64,000 nucleotides of DNA. Source: Caproicibacter sp046707225 (lineage in GTDB: Bacteria > Bacillota > Clostridia > Oscillospirales > Acutalibacteraceae). Every line of letters starts with the position of its first letter. The stretch's first letter is position 1. The notes under the pieces are model-generated. The model was given only the letters and a program-made list of their open reading frames with translations. It did no database searches and was not told the DNA's origin. The stretch covers positions 186,001-250,000 of the forward strand of contig NZ_JBJKOP010000032.1 of NCBI RefSeq assembly GCF_046707225.1. The letters run 5' to 3'. The position numbers and the translations under genes were made by a program. Positions 1 through 7,605 of this stretch are shown here, piece after piece.

Positions 1-445
1 CGACGAGGTTCAGATGGAAGCGACGCTGAGGACTTTATACCCGGAGACCCGCATATTTGCAAAAGAGCAGATTACGGAAATTGCGAAGGGCGTCAGCACC
101 GCGCTGGGCGGTCGGGCGGAGGTTGATATCCGGGAAAGCTATCACTCCCTGTTTAACACGGACCGGGTGGTGGACGTGGTTCGCGGCGCGGCGGCGGAAC
201 TTGTCGGCAAAGAAAATTTGCTGGAGGATCCGTTCCCAAGTCTTGGAGTCGAGGATTTTTCATATTTTCTGGATGCCGCGCCGGGTGCCTTTTATTGTCT
301 GGGCACAACCAATCCATCCAAGGGAATTACATGGCCGGCCCATTCGTCACGTTTTGACATCGATGAGGACTGCCTGCCGACCGGCGTTTTACTGCATATT
401 CTCACGGCGCTTCGTCTTTTAAACGGAGAAGCGGAAGAAAACTGA
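1..445 (+). CDS. M20-family amidohydrolase, C-terminal part (truncated by window edge)
   Basis: The reading frame is open from base 2, so the start lies outside the window; the ATG at 14 is internal. The visible 147 residues match the C-terminal part of M20D amidohydrolases (hippurate/N-acyl-amino-acid hydrolase type). They include the end of the dimerisation domain ('EATLRTL'), the 'GVEDFSYF' segment that carries a metal-site acidic residue, and the closing 'PAHSSRFDIDED' segment with the conserved His. These enzymes hydrolyse N-acyl or small peptide amide bonds. The gene is followed 15 bp later by a D-aminopeptidase gene, which suggests a small peptide-catabolism operon. The exact substrate cannot be told from this fragment. 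Confidence 0.85.
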   Translation, partial: DEVQMEATLRTLYPETRIFAKEQITEIAKGVSTALGGRAEVDIRESYHSLFNTDRVVDVVRGAAAELVGKENLLEDPFPSLGVEDFSYFLDAAPGAFYCLGTTNPSKGITWPAHSSRFDIDEDCLPTGVLLHILTALRLLNGEAEEN

Positions 446-460
446 TTTAGGAGGATTATC

Positions 461-1258
461 ATGAAGTTGTATCTCAGCGCGGATATTGAAGGAACCGCGG
501 GCGTTGTTAAATGGTCGGAAACCGAGCCGAACGATCCATATTACCCGTATTTTGCAAACGAGATGACGCAGGAAGTCCGCTGCGCCTGCGAAGGCGCCAT
601 GGAAGCTGGCGTCAACGAAATTCTGGTCAAGGACGCGCACCATACCGCCACCAATATTGATCCCGAAAAGCTGCCTGAAATTGTTAAGATCATGCGCGGC
701 TGGACGCGAGGCCCGCAGGAGATGATGGCCGGTGTTGACGGCGGTTTCGACGCTGCCGCAATGGTTGGGTACCACAGCGCGAGCGGAACGAACGGGAATC
801 CTCTGGCGCATACGATGAACACCCAGAACGAATCTGTTGCCATAAACGGGCAGCTTGCCAGCGAATTCATGATCAACGCTTATACGGCAGCGTACTATAA
901 AGTGCCCGTCGTATTTGTCAGCGGGGACCGGTCTTTGTGCGAAAGCGCGAAGAAGCTGATTCCGTCCATCACTGCAGTACCTGTCAGCGAAGGAATCGGC
1001 AATGCTTCCGTATCTCTGCATCCGGCCGCGGCGCAGGGAGCCATCCGGAAGGGCATGCTTCAGGCCATGCAGGGAAACCTTGCCGAATGCCTGTTGAAGC
1101 TTCCGGAATCCTTTGAGGTTTCGATTCTGTTTCATGTACATGACAAGGCCTATTATGCGTCCTATTATCCGGGTGCCCGGTCGGATGGCTTGAAAACGGT
1201 CACCTTTTACGCTTCAGATTATTTTGAGGTGCTTCGTTTTCTTCTGTTTGTTCTGTAA
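461..1258 (+). CDS. M55 family D-aminopeptidase (DppA-like)
   Basis: 265 residues, close to the family norm of about 270. The N-terminus 'SADIEGTAG' carries the metal ligands Asp8 and Glu10; His60 ('KDAHHTA'), His105 ('GYHSASG') and Glu135 complete the binuclear zinc set known from Bacillus DppA. The family removes N-terminal D-amino acids from D-Ala peptides, so a role in cell-wall peptide recycling is likely. The start is supported by 'aggagg' 6 bp upstream. It lies directly behind an M20 amidohydrolase, so the two probably act on the same peptides. The C-terminus ends in a hydrophobic stretch ('LRFLLFVL'). Confidence 0.9.
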   Translation: MKLYLSADIEGTAGVVKWSETEPNDPYYPYFANEMTQEVRCACEGAMEAGVNEILVKDAHHTATNIDPEKLPEIVKIMRGWTRGPQEMMAGVDGGFDAAAMVGYHSASGTNGNPLAHTMNTQNESVAINGQLASEFMINAYTAAYYKVPVVFVSGDRSLCESAKKLIPSITAVPVSEGIGNASVSLHPAAAQGAIRKGMLQAMQGNLAECLLKLPESFEVSILFHVHDKAYYASYYPGARSDGLKTVTFYASDYFEVLRFLLFVL

Positions 1259-1270
1259 AGATTCATACAC

Positions 1271-1302
1271 GGAGGCCGCCGGAATCGCTTCCGGCGGCCT
1301 CC
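1271..1302 (+). terminator. Perfect 14-bp stem hairpin after the M55 gene
   Basis: Bases 1271-1284 and 1289-1302 are perfect inverted repeats around a TCGC loop. It sits 12 bp past the M55 stop codon, where a terminator is expected, but no T-run follows, so it may act as a 3' end stabiliser or a weak terminator. Confidence 0.5.
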
Positions 1303-1470
1303 GACCATAAAGTCGCGCAGACGCAAAATTGCAGCTCATTTTGCTTGCGGCGCTGCTGTTCCCTCATTTACGGGTTTGCCGCAGGGCCCTTTTGCCGCTT
1401 TGCGGCAATTCAACCTTTAAGGGAATTCTCTTGCACGATTTTCGAAGGCATGCCTGTTTTTAGACAGACC
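1303..1470. other. Intergenic stretch with small inverted repeats, no gene seen
   Basis: Between the convergent M55 and comM genes. No ORF with a ribosome site is visible. Short inverted repeats are present, for example TTGCCGC/GCGGCAA near 1390-1408 and CGCAAAAT/ATTTTGC near 1322-1350. The stretch could be a decayed or palindromic intergenic repeat. Confidence 0.3.
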
Positions 1471-1509
1471 AAGGGGGATCTTGCAAAATGAATTTGCAAG
1501 ATCCCCCTT
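1471..1509 (-). terminator. 17-bp stem hairpin 3' of comM
   Basis: Bases 1471-1487 pair perfectly with 1493-1509 around a 5-base loop. It lies about 50 bp past the comM stop codon and is the likely end of the comM transcript. The flanking T-run is weak on both strands. Confidence 0.55.
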
Positions 1510-1558
1510 TCCTTGCGGTACGAAACCTTCCGGTTGTGCCGGGGGTGACTTTCCCTGA

Positions 1559-3091
1559 TTAAAGTTCTTTCAGCCAGTATTTTCGGTCAAGGCTGCGGTA
1601 TTGCACCGCTTCCGCCACATGGGCGGATTCGATGGCGTCGCTGCCGTCCAGGTCCGCGATCGTTCGGCAGACCTTTAGAATCCTGTCGTAAGCCCTGGCC
1701 GAAAGCCCGAGGCGGTCGAAAGCTTTTTTTAAAAGATTGCGGCCGGGGTCGCTCAGACGGCAGAAGTCGTGCAGCCGGTCCGGCCTGATTCTTGCGTTGC
1801 AGGTGATGCCGGTGCCGCGAAAGCGGTCGTTCTGGATTCGGCGGGCGGCGTTTACCCGCTTTCGGATTGATTCGGAGCTTTCCTCTGTGCCGCGGGAGTC
1901 CAGCTGTTCAAATTCTACGGGGGGGACTTCAATGTGCAGATCAAGGCGGTCAAGCAGAGGACCGGAAACCCGTGAAAGATAGCGGGAAACGGCCTGCGGA
2001 GAACAGGTGCACCGGCGCGTCGGATGGCCGAAGTAGCCGCAGGGGCATGGATTCATTGCCGCGACAAACATGACGGAGCAGGGATAGCTGACCGTGCCGC
2101 CGACCCGTGAAATCGTTACGGTGCCGTTCTCAATCGGCTGGCGAAGAACCTCCATGGAGCTTCGTGAGAACTCAGGCAGCTCGTCAAGAAAAAGCACGCC
2201 GTTGTGCGCCAGCGAAATTTCACCGGGCTTTGGGATGCTACCGCCGCCGGAAAGGCCCGCGGGGGACACAGTGTGGTGCGGGGAGCGAAACGGCCTGACC
2301 TGAACCAGCGAGACACCGGGTGGGAGAGTCCCCGCGATGGAATGGATTTTGGTTGTCTCGATTGTTTCCTCGAAGGTCATTTCGGGAAGTATGGAAGGAA
2401 TTCTGCGGGCCAGCATGCTTTTTCCGGAACCGGGCGGACCGATCAGCAGGGCGTTGTGGCCGCCCGCGGCGGCAATTTCCAGGGCTCGTTTTGCTTCTTC
2501 CTGACCACGGACGTCCGCGAAATCCGGGCAGTTCTGCGGACTGCCGCACTCAGCGGGAGAGGGCTGCGCGGGCGCGATCTGCCCGCCGCCGTTCAGGTGT
2601 TTGAGCAGTTGAGGAAGGTCCGTGACGGGATAAACCTCGATTCCCTGAATTACCGCCCCTTCGGCGGCGTTCTGCTTCGGTACGAAAAAGCGTTTGAAAC
2701 CCTCCTGCCGCGCACGTATCGTCATGGGAAGAATGCCGCGCACGGGCCTCAGTTCCCCGGTCAGGGACAGTTCCCCGATAAAAACGCATCCCTCAAGGTC
2801 CGCGGCAAGCTGGCTGCTGGCTTTCATCAGGGCAATAAACAGCGGCAGGTCGTAAATTGGACCTTCCTTGCGCTTGTCGGCCGGAGCAAGATTCACCGTT
2901 ATTTTACTGACGGGAAAATCGAATCCGCAGTTTTTCATCGCCGATCTGACCCGGTCGCGGGATTCCTTGACCGCCGCATCCGGAAGCCCAACCACTTCAA
3001 AGGAGGGCAGACCCGAGGACAGGTCCGCCTCCACCTCCACAGGGAATGAATCCATGCCGTAAAGTCCCATGCTGTATAAATGCGAAACCAC
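1559..3091 (-). CDS. comM: YifB/ComM-type Mg-chelatase-like AAA+ ATPase
   Basis: 510 residues, the normal length of the YifB/ComM family. The N-terminal ~190 residues form the ChlI-like/S5-fold domain ('GLPSFEVVGLPDAAVKESRDRV', quoted in part). A Walker A motif 'GPPGSGKSML' lies near residue 218, followed by the Walker B region 'GVLFLDELPEF' and a Cys-containing 'NPCPCGYFGHP' segment; the C-terminal Mg-chelatase domain ends the protein. ComM homologues are hexameric helicases that help branch migration in natural transformation, so a role in DNA uptake or recombination is likely. The start is GTG with 'aaaaggggg' upstream. A sigma-A-type promoter lies at 3125-3153. Confidence 0.92.
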   Translation of the reverse strand: MVSHLYSMGLYGMDSFPVEVEADLSSGLPSFEVVGLPDAAVKESRDRVRSAMKNCGFDFPVSKITVNLAPADKRKEGPIYDLPLFIALMKASSQLAADLEGCVFIGELSLTGELRPVRGILPMTIRARQEGFKRFFVPKQNAAEGAVIQGIEVYPVTDLPQLLKHLNGGGQIAPAQPSPAECGSPQNCPDFADVRGQEEAKRALEIAAAGGHNALLIGPPGSGKSMLARRIPSILPEMTFEETIETTKIHSIAGTLPPGVSLVQVRPFRSPHHTVSPAGLSGGGSIPKPGEISLAHNGVLFLDELPEFSRSSMEVLRQPIENGTVTISRVGGTVSYPCSVMFVAAMNPCPCGYFGHPTRRCTCSPQAVSRYLSRVSGPLLDRLDLHIEVPPVEFEQLDSRGTEESSESIRKRVNAARRIQNDRFRGTGITCNARIRPDRLHDFCRLSDPGRNLLKKAFDRLGLSARAYDRILKVCRTIADLDGSDAIESAHVAEAVQYRSLDRKYWLKEL

Positions 3092-3124
3092 TCTGTAGCC
3101 CCCTTTTTTGACAATAACAAATTC

Positions 3125-3153
3125 ATTATACTCATTTCGGTAAAAATCCGCAA
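3125..3153 (-). promoter_or_regulatory. comM promoter
   Basis: On the minus strand TTGCGG (3153-3148), a 17-base spacer and TATAAT (3130-3125). It lies about 35 bp upstream of the comM GTG start. Confidence 0.6.
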
Positions 3154-3192
3154 TAGAATTCTGATTCGGAACAGAGGTTTCGAAGAATTACA

Positions 3193-3221
3193 TTGACTTC
3201 TTGACCGGCGTAAGGTATGAT
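3193..3221 (+). promoter_or_regulatory. sigH promoter
   Basis: TTGACT (3193-3198), 17-base spacer, TATGAT (3216-3221). This is a good vegetative promoter, divergent from that of comM, with an expected transcript start near 3228. Confidence 0.65.
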
Positions 3222-3260
3222 GAGAGCATATGAAAGTGATGTATCATGAGGTGTTTTGCC

Positions 3261-3860
3261 TTGGCAGTTCCGAACCGTACGCCGCTAACCGATTTTTCAG
3301 ACGGCCAGTTGGCCGTTCTTGTTAAGGATGGCGATTCAGACGCCTTTGCCGAACTGACGGCGCGGTATATGTCTCTCATCCGCTATAAATCCGCGCCGTT
3401 TCATTCCGCGCAGTTGGAAACGGACGACCTGTGCCAGGAGGGCCTGGTTGGCCTTTACAACGCGGCGCGCACCTACAATTCCGCCAACGGGGCCGCGTTC
3501 AAGACCTACGCGGGCACTTGCATAGCGAATCGCATGATTATGGCTTACCGCTCCGCGCTGAGCAGAAAAAACGAACCGCTGAGTAATTTTGTGTCGCTCA
3601 GCGACGGCGAACATTCCGGGCTGGAACTGCCGGTCGGCGGTTGGGACCCGGAGACGCTGCTTGCCAGCAGCGAAGGCGTGGGCCAGTTGTGGGAAAAAAT
3701 AAGGTCCGTCCTGTCGGAAAGGGAACTCCGTGTGCTGCGCCTCTATTTGAGCGGTTACAGTTATGCCGAAATAGCGGCAAAACTGGCCATAACGGCAAAG
3801 GCGGCCGATAATGCTCTGCAGCGCGCCAGAATCAAGCTGAAAAGCCGTTTTAACGGCTGA
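3261..3860 (+). CDS. sigH: RNA polymerase sigma factor, sporulation SigH type
   Basis: A sigma-70 family protein of 199 residues with region 2 ('QEGLVGLYNAARTY', then 'FKTYAGTCIANRMI') and a region 4 helix-turn-helix ('YSYAEIAAKLAITAKAADNA'). Length and layout match clostridial and Bacillus sigma-H, which directs early sporulation and competence genes. An in-frame ATG exists at 3246, but 'gaggtg' (3249-3254) overlaps it and is 6 bp from the TTG at 3261, so the TTG start is preferred; the protein then begins MAVPNRTPL. It is driven by the promoter at 3193-3221 and sits divergently from comM. The assignment as SigH rather than another small sigma factor rests on similarity only. Confidence 0.82.
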   Translation: MAVPNRTPLTDFSDGQLAVLVKDGDSDAFAELTARYMSLIRYKSAPFHSAQLETDDLCQEGLVGLYNAARTYNSANGAAFKTYAGTCIANRMIMAYRSALSRKNEPLSNFVSLSDGEHSGLELPVGGWDPETLLASSEGVGQLWEKIRSVLSERELRVLRLYLSGYSYAEIAAKLAITAKAADNALQRARIKLKSRFNG

Positions 3861-3867
3861 ACGATAT

Positions 3868-3930
3868 GCCCGGGTAGCTTAAGCAGAGCGTTGATTATCA
3901 AAGGCGGCGGTTCGAATCCGTCTCAGGGCA
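3868..3930 (+). ncRNA. tRNA-shaped element with truncated anticodon arm, in the leader of a zinc-ribbon gene
   Basis: A 7-bp acceptor-like stem pairs 3868-3874 with 3923-3929 (one G/A mismatch and one G-T pair), with discriminator A3930. T3875 A3876 match U8/A9. A 4-bp D stem pairs 3877-3880 with 3886-3889. A canonical T arm has a 5-bp stem 3906-3910/3918-3922 with a TTCGAAT loop. Between them, where a tRNA has 22 bases of anticodon arm and variable loop, there are only 15, folding as TTGA-TTA-TCAA, so no anticodon loop exists. The D-loop lacks GG. It ends 23 bp before the zinc-ribbon start codon. It could be a decayed tRNA gene or a tRNA-mimic cis-element; it cannot work in decoding as it stands. 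Confidence 0.55.
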
Positions 3931-3953
3931 ATTTATTAAAGCGAGGTAACAAC

Positions 3954-4238
3954 ATGTACCAGGACAAAACTCTCATCTGCAAAGACTGCGGCAACGAATT
4001 CGTATTCACTGCCGGAGAACAGGAATTCTACGCATCCAAGGGCCTGATGAACGAGCCGCAGAGATGTAAAGCCTGCCGCGACGCCTACAAGAACAGACAG
4101 AAACCTGAAAGGACTATGTATACCGCCGTTTGTGCCTCCTGCGGCAAGGAATGCAAAGTTCCGTTTCAGCCGCGCGAAGACCGTCCGGTTTACTGCAGCG
4201 ACTGCTTTTCCAAGAAGAAAGACCAGAGAAGATACTAA
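3954..4238 (+). CDS. Small double zinc-ribbon protein
   Basis: 94 residues with two zinc-ribbon motifs. The first is CKDC near residues 10-13 paired with CKAC about 28 residues later. The second is CASC paired with CSDC about 20 residues later. The basic tail is 'KKKDQRRY'. It matches the small clostridial 'probable zinc-ribbon domain' proteins, whose function is not established; nucleic-acid or ribosome binding is a guess from fold and charge. The frame is open upstream to 3891 but runs through the tRNA-shaped element; 'gcgaggt' at 3941-3947 places the start at ATG 3954. A bidirectional terminator follows directly. Confidence 0.85.
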   Translation: MYQDKTLICKDCGNEFVFTAGEQEFYASKGLMNEPQRCKACRDAYKNRQKPERTMYTAVCASCGKECKVPFQPREDRPVYCSDCFSKKKDQRRY

Positions 4239-4271
4239 AAAAATGCAGCGGAATATCCGCTGCATTTTTTT
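4237..4271. terminator. Bidirectional rho-independent terminator
   Basis: Stem 4243-4252 / 4256-4265 with a 3-base loop, preceded by an A-run and followed by a T-run (4266-4271). It serves both the zinc-ribbon gene (+) and the thioesterase gene (-). Confidence 0.85.
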
Positions 4272-4274
4272 GTA

Positions 4275-4754
4275 TCAGTAAGATTCCAGCCTGCGCTGCT
4301 TTCTCAGATCGCGGCGTCTTTTTCCCGCTTCCCAATCGGCTTTCTCTTCCGGCGTGTCGCAGATCAGTCCGGGCACGGGAGTCGGTCTCCCGTTTTCATC
4401 CAGCGCCACCAGCACCAGATACGCGGTATTGACCAGCTTGCGCTCCCCGGAAAGCTCTTCAACGTAACTGTCCACTCGGACCTCCATGGAGGTCCTGCCG
4501 ACATAGGTCATCCTTCCGTGAAGGACGACGACGTTGTTCGCATAGACCGGGGATTTAAATTGCAGGCTGTCGATTTCCGCCGTCGTTACATTTCGCGCGG
4601 AATGCCTGCGCGCGACGGCACCTGCCACAATGTCGATCCAGGAGACGAGTTCGCCGCCGAACAGGCGCTTCTGCGAGTTTAAATGAGAATAGAAAACGGG
4701 CTGAATCTGTTCCGTTACCGAGTCCGATACATGTTTCGCGTTGCATTCGCCCAT
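4275..4754 (-). CDS. Hotdog-fold acyl-CoA thioesterase
   Basis: 159 residues. The sequence has the hotdog pattern of the YciA/ACOT7 group: 'HLNSQKRLFGGELVSWIDI' with the conserved Asn and 'GGxL' helix, and 'VGRTSMEVRVDSY' in the central strands. These enzymes hydrolyse short- to long-chain acyl-CoA to free acid and CoA, acting in CoA recycling in the cytoplasm. The C-terminal tail is strongly basic ('AGKRRRDLRKQRRLESY'). It is monocistronic, with its own promoter at 4781-4809 and a shared terminator. Chain-length preference cannot be read from the sequence. Confidence 0.88.
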   Translation of the reverse strand: MGECNAKHVSDSVTEQIQPVFYSHLNSQKRLFGGELVSWIDIVAGAVARRHSARNVTTAEIDSLQFKSPVYANNVVVLHGRMTYVGRTSMEVRVDSYVEELSGERKLVNTAYLVLVALDENGRPTPVPGLICDTPEEKADWEAGKRRRDLRKQRRLESY

Positions 4755-4780
4755 AGTAACTCCACCATTTCTTTTTTTAT

Positions 4781-4809
4781 ATCATATCCTGTTTCAGCTG
4801 ATTTTTCAA
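4781..4809 (-). promoter_or_regulatory. Thioesterase gene promoter
   Basis: Minus strand TTGAAA (4809-4804), 17-base spacer, TATGAT (4786-4781), about 27 bp upstream of the start codon. Confidence 0.55.
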
Positions 4810-4832
4810 CTGCCGGCGTTTCGGTATCCCGC

Positions 4833-4861
4833 TTGCGGGGTGAAGCAAAAATGCTTATAAT
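4833..4861 (+). promoter_or_regulatory. ispD-ispF promoter
   Basis: TTGCGG (4833-4838), 17-base spacer, TATAAT (4856-4861). The expected transcript start near 4868 lies after the ATG at 4865, which supports the downstream ispD start at 4886. Confidence 0.6.
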
Positions 4862-4885
4862 AAAATGGATTTGGGGGAATTCAAT

Positions 4886-5599
4886 ATGGCTGATCATTCA
4901 GCGGAAAAATGCTGCGCGATTATCGCGGCCGCCGGCCGGTCCACCAGAATGGGCGGTGACATTTCCAAACAGTTTCTTCCGCTTCTTGGCGTGCCCGCCA
5001 TTGTCAGAACCCTTTGGGCGTTTGACGGCGCTTCTGAGGTGGGGCAGGTCATTGTCGTTTGCCGCGGAGAGGACCTTGAACAGATGAAAGGCTGCATCGA
5101 CCGGTATCGTGTTCAAAAAGTGACCGAGGTTCTGCGGGGCGGCGGCACACGGCAGGAATCCGTTTCCATCGGTGTTCGGGCGGTCCCTGCGGCCGCCGGC
5201 TGTATAGCTGTGCACGACGGCGCCAGACCGCTGATAACGCCGGACGAAATCAACGCATGCGTCGGCGACGCGCTTCGGTGCGGTGCTTCCGCTTTGGGAA
5301 CGCCGCTGAAAGACACCGTTAAAAAAATCGATTCGTCGCAATGCGTTCTTTCTACGCCCGCAAGAGAGTGCCTATGGGCGGTTCAGACGCCGCAGGTGTT
5401 TCACCCGGATCTTTACCGGCAGGCGCTTGCAAAAGCTCAGGCAGCCGGGAAAGACTATACCGATGACTGTCAGCTGGTGGAGCAAATCGGAATCAGGGTT
5501 CATCTTTGCAGGGGCAGCTACGAAAATATCAAACTGACGACCGAAGAGGATCTTGCGGTTGCGGAAGCAATCCTGAAAAAAAGGGAGGCTGGAATTTGA
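4886..5599 (+). CDS. ispD: 2-C-methyl-D-erythritol 4-phosphate cytidylyltransferase
   Basis: 237 residues. IspD couples CTP with MEP to give CDP-ME in the non-mevalonate isoprenoid pathway. The N-terminal CTP-binding loop 'IIAAAGRSTRMGGDISKQF' has the conserved Arg and Lys, and 'VHDGARPLIT' and 'DTVKKID' are further family motifs. The ATG at 4886 is chosen over the in-frame ATG at 4865 because 'gggggaa' precedes it by 9 bp and the promoter -10 box ends at 4861. Its stop overlaps the start of ispF, so the two are translationally coupled. Confidence 0.95.
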   Translation: MADHSAEKCCAIIAAAGRSTRMGGDISKQFLPLLGVPAIVRTLWAFDGASEVGQVIVVCRGEDLEQMKGCIDRYRVQKVTEVLRGGGTRQESVSIGVRAVPAAAGCIAVHDGARPLITPDEINACVGDALRCGASALGTPLKDTVKKIDSSQCVLSTPARECLWAVQTPQVFHPDLYRQALAKAQAAGKDYTDDCQLVEQIGIRVHLCRGSYENIKLTTEEDLAVAEAILKKREAGI

Positions 5600-6063
5600 G
5601 AATCGGACAGGGATATGACGTTCATAGGATGATTCAGGGGCGCCGACTGATCCTGGGCGGTGTGGAAATCCCCTGTGAAAAGGGACTTCTCGGCCATTCC
5701 GACGCGGACGTTCTGGTCCACGCCGTAATGGACGCGCTGCTGGGCGCGGCGGCGCTTGGGGATATCGGCGCATATTTCCCGGACAGCGACCCCGCGTTTC
5801 AAAACGCGGACAGCATCCTGCTGCTTCAAAAGGTCTGCGGATTACTGAAAGAAAAAAGATACAAAATTGTCAATCTCGATTCCACCGTGATTGCGCAGGC
5901 CCCCAGACTGAGCCCCTTCGTTTTGCGGATGAGAGAACGAATCGCCGCAGCCTGTGAAATATCGGTTGACCGCGTCAGCGTCAAGGCCACGACGGAAGAA
6001 CACCTCGGGTTTACCGGGGCGGGTGAGGGAATCGCGGCGCAGGCCGTATGTCTGATCGACTAG
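5596..6063 (+). CDS. ispF: 2-C-methyl-D-erythritol 2,4-cyclodiphosphate synthase
   Basis: 155 residues, the usual IspF length. The zinc ligands are in 'GYDVHR' (Asp8, His10) and 'GHSDADVLVHA' (His near 42); the C-terminal 'KATTEEHLGFTGAGEGI' is the family signature. It cyclises CDP-ME-2-phosphate to MEcPP. The start is TTG at 5596, with 'gggagg' 7 bp upstream and overlapping the ispD stop codon; a longer in-frame reading from 5506 is antecedent sequence inside ispD. Confidence 0.95.
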   Translation: MRIGQGYDVHRMIQGRRLILGGVEIPCEKGLLGHSDADVLVHAVMDALLGAAALGDIGAYFPDSDPAFQNADSILLLQKVCGLLKEKRYKIVNLDSTVIAQAPRLSPFVLRMRERIAAACEISVDRVSVKATTEEHLGFTGAGEGIAAQAVCLID

Positions 6064-6150
6064 GCTTTTAAAACGAAATGCGATAAAGTCAAATAATCAA
6101 ACGGCTTTCCACAGCATACTCTGTTAGTAAATAACAGAGGGGTGATTGTT

Positions 6151-6381
6151 GTGGGCAAGCCGTTAATCATAGTTGGTTCCATCACAAATGCCATCAAAAG
6201 CCGCAACATCCTGGCGTGGATGGGGATTCGTTCCTATGTGGAAAGAACGCCCCGCAGCGGACCGAACGGCGGCTGCGGGTACAGCATATACGTTCCGGAG
6301 CGCACCGATGAAGCGGAGGATATTCTGATCCGCTACGGCATTCGGGTCGGCGGACGCGCGGAAAGAGGGGACGCATCTTGA
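6151..6381 (+). CDS. DUF3343 small protein, putative sulfur/selenium carrier
   Basis: 76 residues from GTG 6151, which 'agagggg' (6136-6142) precedes by 8 bp; an in-frame GTG at 6142 overlaps that site. The sequence matches DUF3343, a family annotated as Se/S carrier-like, with the typical 'GSITNAIKSRNILAWMGI' start and a conserved Cys in 'GGCGYSIYV' that could accept persulfide. It overlaps the following cysteine-desulfurase-like gene by 4 bp (TTGA), so the two are probably co-translated and may form a donor/acceptor pair. The biochemical role is inferred from context. Confidence 0.75.
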   Translation: MGKPLIIVGSITNAIKSRNILAWMGIRSYVERTPRSGPNGGCGYSIYVPERTDEAEDILIRYGIRVGGRAERGDAS

Positions 6382-7514
6382 TCTATCTGGATAACGCGGC
6401 CACGACCTATCCAAAACCGAATTCAGTCAGCAGTGCGACGGCGCTCGCTCTTCGGAAATATGGCGCAAATCCGGGCAGGGCGGGGCATAATATGTCGATT
6501 GCCGCCGCCGAAGAAATTTACCGCTGCCGTACGGCGGCGGCGGATTTTTTTCGCGCTCCGGATCCGGAATGCGTTGCCTTTACGCTGAACTGCACGCACG
6601 CGTTAAACTATGTTCTGAAGGGGCTTTTGAAACCCGGCGACCACGCGGTTACCTCCTGCCTGGAACACAACGCGGTATCCCGTCCGCTTCACGCCCTGTC
6701 AGAAGCCGGGGTGGAGGTGAGCGTAGCGCAGGTCTACCCGGGGGATAACGACGCGACGGTGGACTCTTTCCGCCGGGCGATCCGGTCCAATACCCGGCTG
6801 ATTGTCTGTACGCACGCTTCAAACGTATGGGGAATACGGCTTCCGGTGGAGCGCCTCGCGGCGCTTGGCCATGAATACAGAATCCAGATCGCGGTGGACT
6901 GCGCCCAGTCCGCCGGCGTGCTTCCCATCGACATGGCGGACAGCGGGATCGACTACCTTTGTATTGCCGGGCACAAGGGGCTTTACGGCCCAATGGGCAC
7001 GGGCCTTCTGATCACGGCGAACGGAAGCGGTTTGTCGACGCTGATCGAAGGAGGAACGGGCACGAATTCCGCCCAGGAGGAACAGCCTGACGGCATGCCA
7101 GAACGGATGGAGAGCGGTACCCAGAACATGCCGGGCATTGCCGGCCTGCGGGCGGGGATCGAATTTGTCAAAGCACGCGGAACCGACCGCATTTTCCAGC
7201 ATGAGATGACTTTGACCCGTCATTTATATGAGCGTTTGGCGGGGATGAAGAATATCCGGTTGTATACGGATGAACCGACTCCCCGTTATTTTGCCCCCGT
7301 GTTGTCGTTCAACGTCGGCGACCTGCCCAGTGAAATTGTTGGAAGGAAGCTGAACGAACACGGAATCGCCGTCCGAACGGGACTGCACTGCGCCCCCGCC
7401 GCCCATCGGTTTTTCGGTACTCTGGAGCAGGGCGCGGTTCGCGTATGCCCCTCAGTTTTCACCCGCAGGCAGGAAATTGACCGTCTGGTACAGGTTTTAG
7501 CGACAATCCGTTAA
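6378..7514 (+). CDS. Class V aminotransferase, cysteine desulfurase family
   Basis: 378 residues, PLP fold type I. 'YLDNAATTYPKP' starts the protein, 'VDCAQSAG' carries the PLP-ring Asp, and 'IAGHKGLYGPMGTG' carries the Schiff-base Lys. 'RTGLHCAPAAHRF' carries the catalytic Cys of the SufS/CsdA type. Such enzymes take sulfur from cysteine (or selenium from selenocysteine) as an enzyme persulfide. The TTG start at 6378 follows 'agagggg' and overlaps the DUF3343 stop. The tight pairing with the DUF3343 gene suggests transfer to that protein rather than general Fe-S assembly. A terminator lies 50 bp downstream. Confidence 0.88.
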   Translation: MIYLDNAATTYPKPNSVSSATALALRKYGANPGRAGHNMSIAAAEEIYRCRTAAADFFRAPDPECVAFTLNCTHALNYVLKGLLKPGDHAVTSCLEHNAVSRPLHALSEAGVEVSVAQVYPGDNDATVDSFRRAIRSNTRLIVCTHASNVWGIRLPVERLAALGHEYRIQIAVDCAQSAGVLPIDMADSGIDYLCIAGHKGLYGPMGTGLLITANGSGLSTLIEGGTGTNSAQEEQPDGMPERMESGTQNMPGIAGLRAGIEFVKARGTDRIFQHEMTLTRHLYERLAGMKNIRLYTDEPTPRYFAPVLSFNVGDLPSEIVGRKLNEHGIAVRTGLHCAPAAHRFFGTLEQGAVRVCPSVFTRRQEIDRLVQVLATIR

Positions 7515-7564
7515 AAATGCGGAAGAAAAGGATTGATTCTAAAATCATATATGATAAAATGAAG

Positions 7565-7605
7565 ACAGGGCCGGAGAATATGGCGCCGGCCCTGTGATTG
7601 TTTTG
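7565..7605 (+). terminator. Terminator after the desulfurase gene
   Basis: Stem 7565-7574 / 7586-7595 (perfect 10 bp, GC-rich) followed by GATTGTTTT. Confidence 0.65.

Noticed and set aside
3891..3953. Upstream extension of the zinc-ribbon ORF
   Set aside because: The extension runs through the tRNA-shaped element and its TTG has no ribosome site; GCGAGGT points to ATG 3954.
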